Source of the DNA: Deltaproteobacteria bacterium
Lineage (GTDB): Bacteria; Desulfobacterota; DSM-4660; Desulfatiglandales; HGW-15
Assembly (NCBI GenBank): GCA_016926135.1
Contig: JAFGPH010000560.1
Location: forward strand, 1-7,924
Length of the DNA stretch: 7,924 nt
Reading direction: 5' to 3'
The translations under genes were made by a program, and so were the position numbers. The notes beneath the pieces were generated by a model that ran no database searches, had not been told where the DNA came from, and was given only the letters and a program-made list of their open reading frames with translations. Every line of letters starts with the position of its first letter. The first letter of the stretch is position 1. Of the stretch, positions 6,724-7,924 are shown in pieces.

Positions 6724-7924
6724 ATGTCAAAAGATAAGACACCCTATGTCCTCGGGGAACTGATCGAGGACAGGGCCAAAAGAAACGGCGACAGGGTTTT
6801 CCTTCGCTTCAAGGAGCAGTCCTTCACCTATAGCGAAATGGACCGCTATGCCAACCGATGCGCAAACGCGTTCCTGCAACAGGGAGTAGAAAAGGGAGAC
6901 AAGATCAGCATTATGCTCCCCAACTGCCCTGAGTACGTGTTTATCTGGTGGGGCTCGGCAAAGATGGGGGCCGTGGAAGTGCCTATCAACACATCCTACA
7001 AGGGGGAGTTCCTGCGCCACCTCGTTGACCAGTCCGATTCAAAAATACTGTTTCTTGACCACGAATGGCTGGACCGCCTGAAACTGATTGAGGACGACCT
7101 CAAGAAGCTCAAAAAGGTCGTCGTGCTGGGGGGCCTCACCGAAGAGGAAGCAGCGGGTTATAAAATCCCCATGATAAGCTTCGAGGAATTTTTTGATGCC
7201 CCGGAGACACCCGTCGACATCAAGATCTATCCCCATGACCCCCAGAACATCATCTATACGTCGGGAACCACAGGTCTTTCAAAGGGTGCCCTGGGCCCTC
7301 ACAAGTTCTGGATCGTGGTGGCCGAGCAACTGCTCCCCCTCCGCGAGGGGGACAAAGACGACATCTTCTATACCTTTCTGCCCCTCTATCACATGAACGG
7401 GCAGTGCCTCACCACGATAACGGCCCTGCTTGCGGAAGGCCAGATGGTCCTCTCGGACAAGTTCAGCGCCAGCCGCTTCTGGGGGGAGATCCACAAGTAC
7501 CAGGCGACCCAGTTCAACTACCTGGGGGCCGTAATCCCCATCCTCGAAAAGCAACCCGAAAGGCCCGATGACATCGACAACCCGATCAAGATCGCCTTTG
7601 GCGCCGGATGTCCCCAGGCGGTCATGGACCGCTTCGAGAAGAGATTCGGATTGAAATGCATGGAGGGGTTCGGCATGACCGAGATCGGTATTCCGGTCCA
7701 CACGACGCTCTATGACCGGAGACCGGGCTCCTGCGGAAAACCCCTCCCGATCTATGAGATCAAACTCTTTGATGATGAAGACCGGGAGGTCCCACCAGGG
7801 GTTCCCGGAGAGATCGTCTTCCGCCCCAAAGAGCCCTTCACCATGATGCTCGAGTACTACAACATGCCCGACAAGACACTCGATACCTACCGCAACCTCT
7901 GGTTCCACACGGGAGACCTGGCAA
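6724..7924 (+). CDS. AMP-dependent acyl-CoA synthetase/ligase, CaiC/FadD-like (3' truncated by window edge)
   Basis: The first 400 residues of a class I adenylate-forming enzyme are visible; the family usually has about 500-560, so the C-terminal lid domain is off the edge. It should activate a carboxylic acid with ATP to an acyl-adenylate and then form the CoA thioester in the cytoplasm. The N-terminal part has TYSEMDRYANRCANAF and PNCPEYVFIWWGSAKMGAVEVPIN. The phosphate-binding loop is YTSGTTGLSKG (178-188), with Ser in place of the common Pro before K187. Next come FLPLYHMNGQ, KFSASRFWGEI and GFGMTE (315-320), and the ribose-binding aspartate is D398 in WFHTGDLA. KFSASRFW and the FNYLGAV stretch resemble crotonobetaine/carnitine-CoA ligase (CaiC)-type proteins, a broad group with varied acid substrates, so the substrate is not assigned. 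AGGGAGGT six bases before ATG 6724 supports the start. It lies 147 bases after the kinase large subunit and probably belongs to the same pathway. Confidence 0.9.
   Translation, partial: MSKDKTPYVLGELIEDRAKRNGDRVFLRFKEQSFTYSEMDRYANRCANAFLQQGVEKGDKISIMLPNCPEYVFIWWGSAKMGAVEVPINTSYKGEFLRHLVDQSDSKILFLDHEWLDRLKLIEDDLKKLKKVVVLGGLTEEEAAGYKIPMISFEEFFDAPETPVDIKIYPHDPQNIIYTSGTTGLSKGALGPHKFWIVVAEQLLPLREGDKDDIFYTFLPLYHMNGQCLTTITALLAEGQMVLSDKFSASRFWGEIHKYQATQFNYLGAVIPILEKQPERPDDIDNPIKIAFGAGCPQAVMDRFEKRFGLKCMEGFGMTEIGIPVHTTLYDRRPGSCGKPLPIYEIKLFDDEDREVPPGVPGEIVFRPKEPFTMMLEYYNMPDKTLDTYRNLWFHTGDLA

Noticed and set aside
7279..7908. 209-residue open frame on the - strand.
   Set aside because: It is antisense to the conserved acyl-CoA ligase motifs, a common effect of GC-rich third positions, and shows no family features of its own.

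Overview
The window holds six protein genes, all on the + strand with short gaps, and looks like one operon or one tightly packed cluster. The first gene is cut by the left edge and the last by the right edge. Codon third positions are GC-rich, Shine-Dalgarno sites are strong (AGGAGGG, AGGGAGGT), and the gene families present are typical of anaerobic Desulfobacterota (former Deltaproteobacteria) or similar syntrophic, sulfate-reducing or aromatic-degrading bacteria. This placement is inferred from gene content only; there is no rRNA or other phylogenetic marker.

Layout. Bases 2-823 encode the C-terminal part of a pyruvate carboxylase subunit B / oxaloacetate decarboxylase alpha type protein ending in a biotin-carrier domain. 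One base later, 825-2309 encodes a complete biotin carboxylase subunit; together they form a two-subunit biotin-dependent carboxylase. Next (2344-3591) is a UPF0261 / Tm-1-like protein of unknown bacterial function. Then come two genes that together look like a PEP synthase split in two: 3703-4725 is the ATP-grasp-like PEP/pyruvate-binding N-terminal domain alone, and 4894-6576 is a middle helical domain plus the swivelling phosphohistidine domain. The C-terminal PEP-binding barrel of true PEP synthase is missing. Finally, 6724 to the edge is most of a class I adenylate-forming acyl-CoA ligase of the CaiC/FadD type.

Working together. The split kinase pair has the architecture of phenylphosphate synthase from anaerobic phenol degraders (a 40 kDa ATP-binding subunit and a 70 kDa phosphohistidine subunit), and also resembles rifampin phosphotransferase. 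It is therefore more likely to phosphorylate a hydroxyl compound (phenol-like or other alcohol) than pyruvate. With a CoA ligase next door and a biotin-dependent carboxylase upstream, the cluster looks like a catabolic activation module (phosphorylate, carboxylate, form a CoA thioester), although the carboxylase may simply be anaplerotic. The substrate cannot be read from this sequence.

The three larger gaps (3592-3702, 4726-4893, 6577-6723) each contain a predicted hairpin. The kinase halves lie in the same reading frame, separated by a single TAG followed by an open but probably untranslated 168-base gap. No tRNA, rRNA, CRISPR array, insertion sequence or attachment site was seen.
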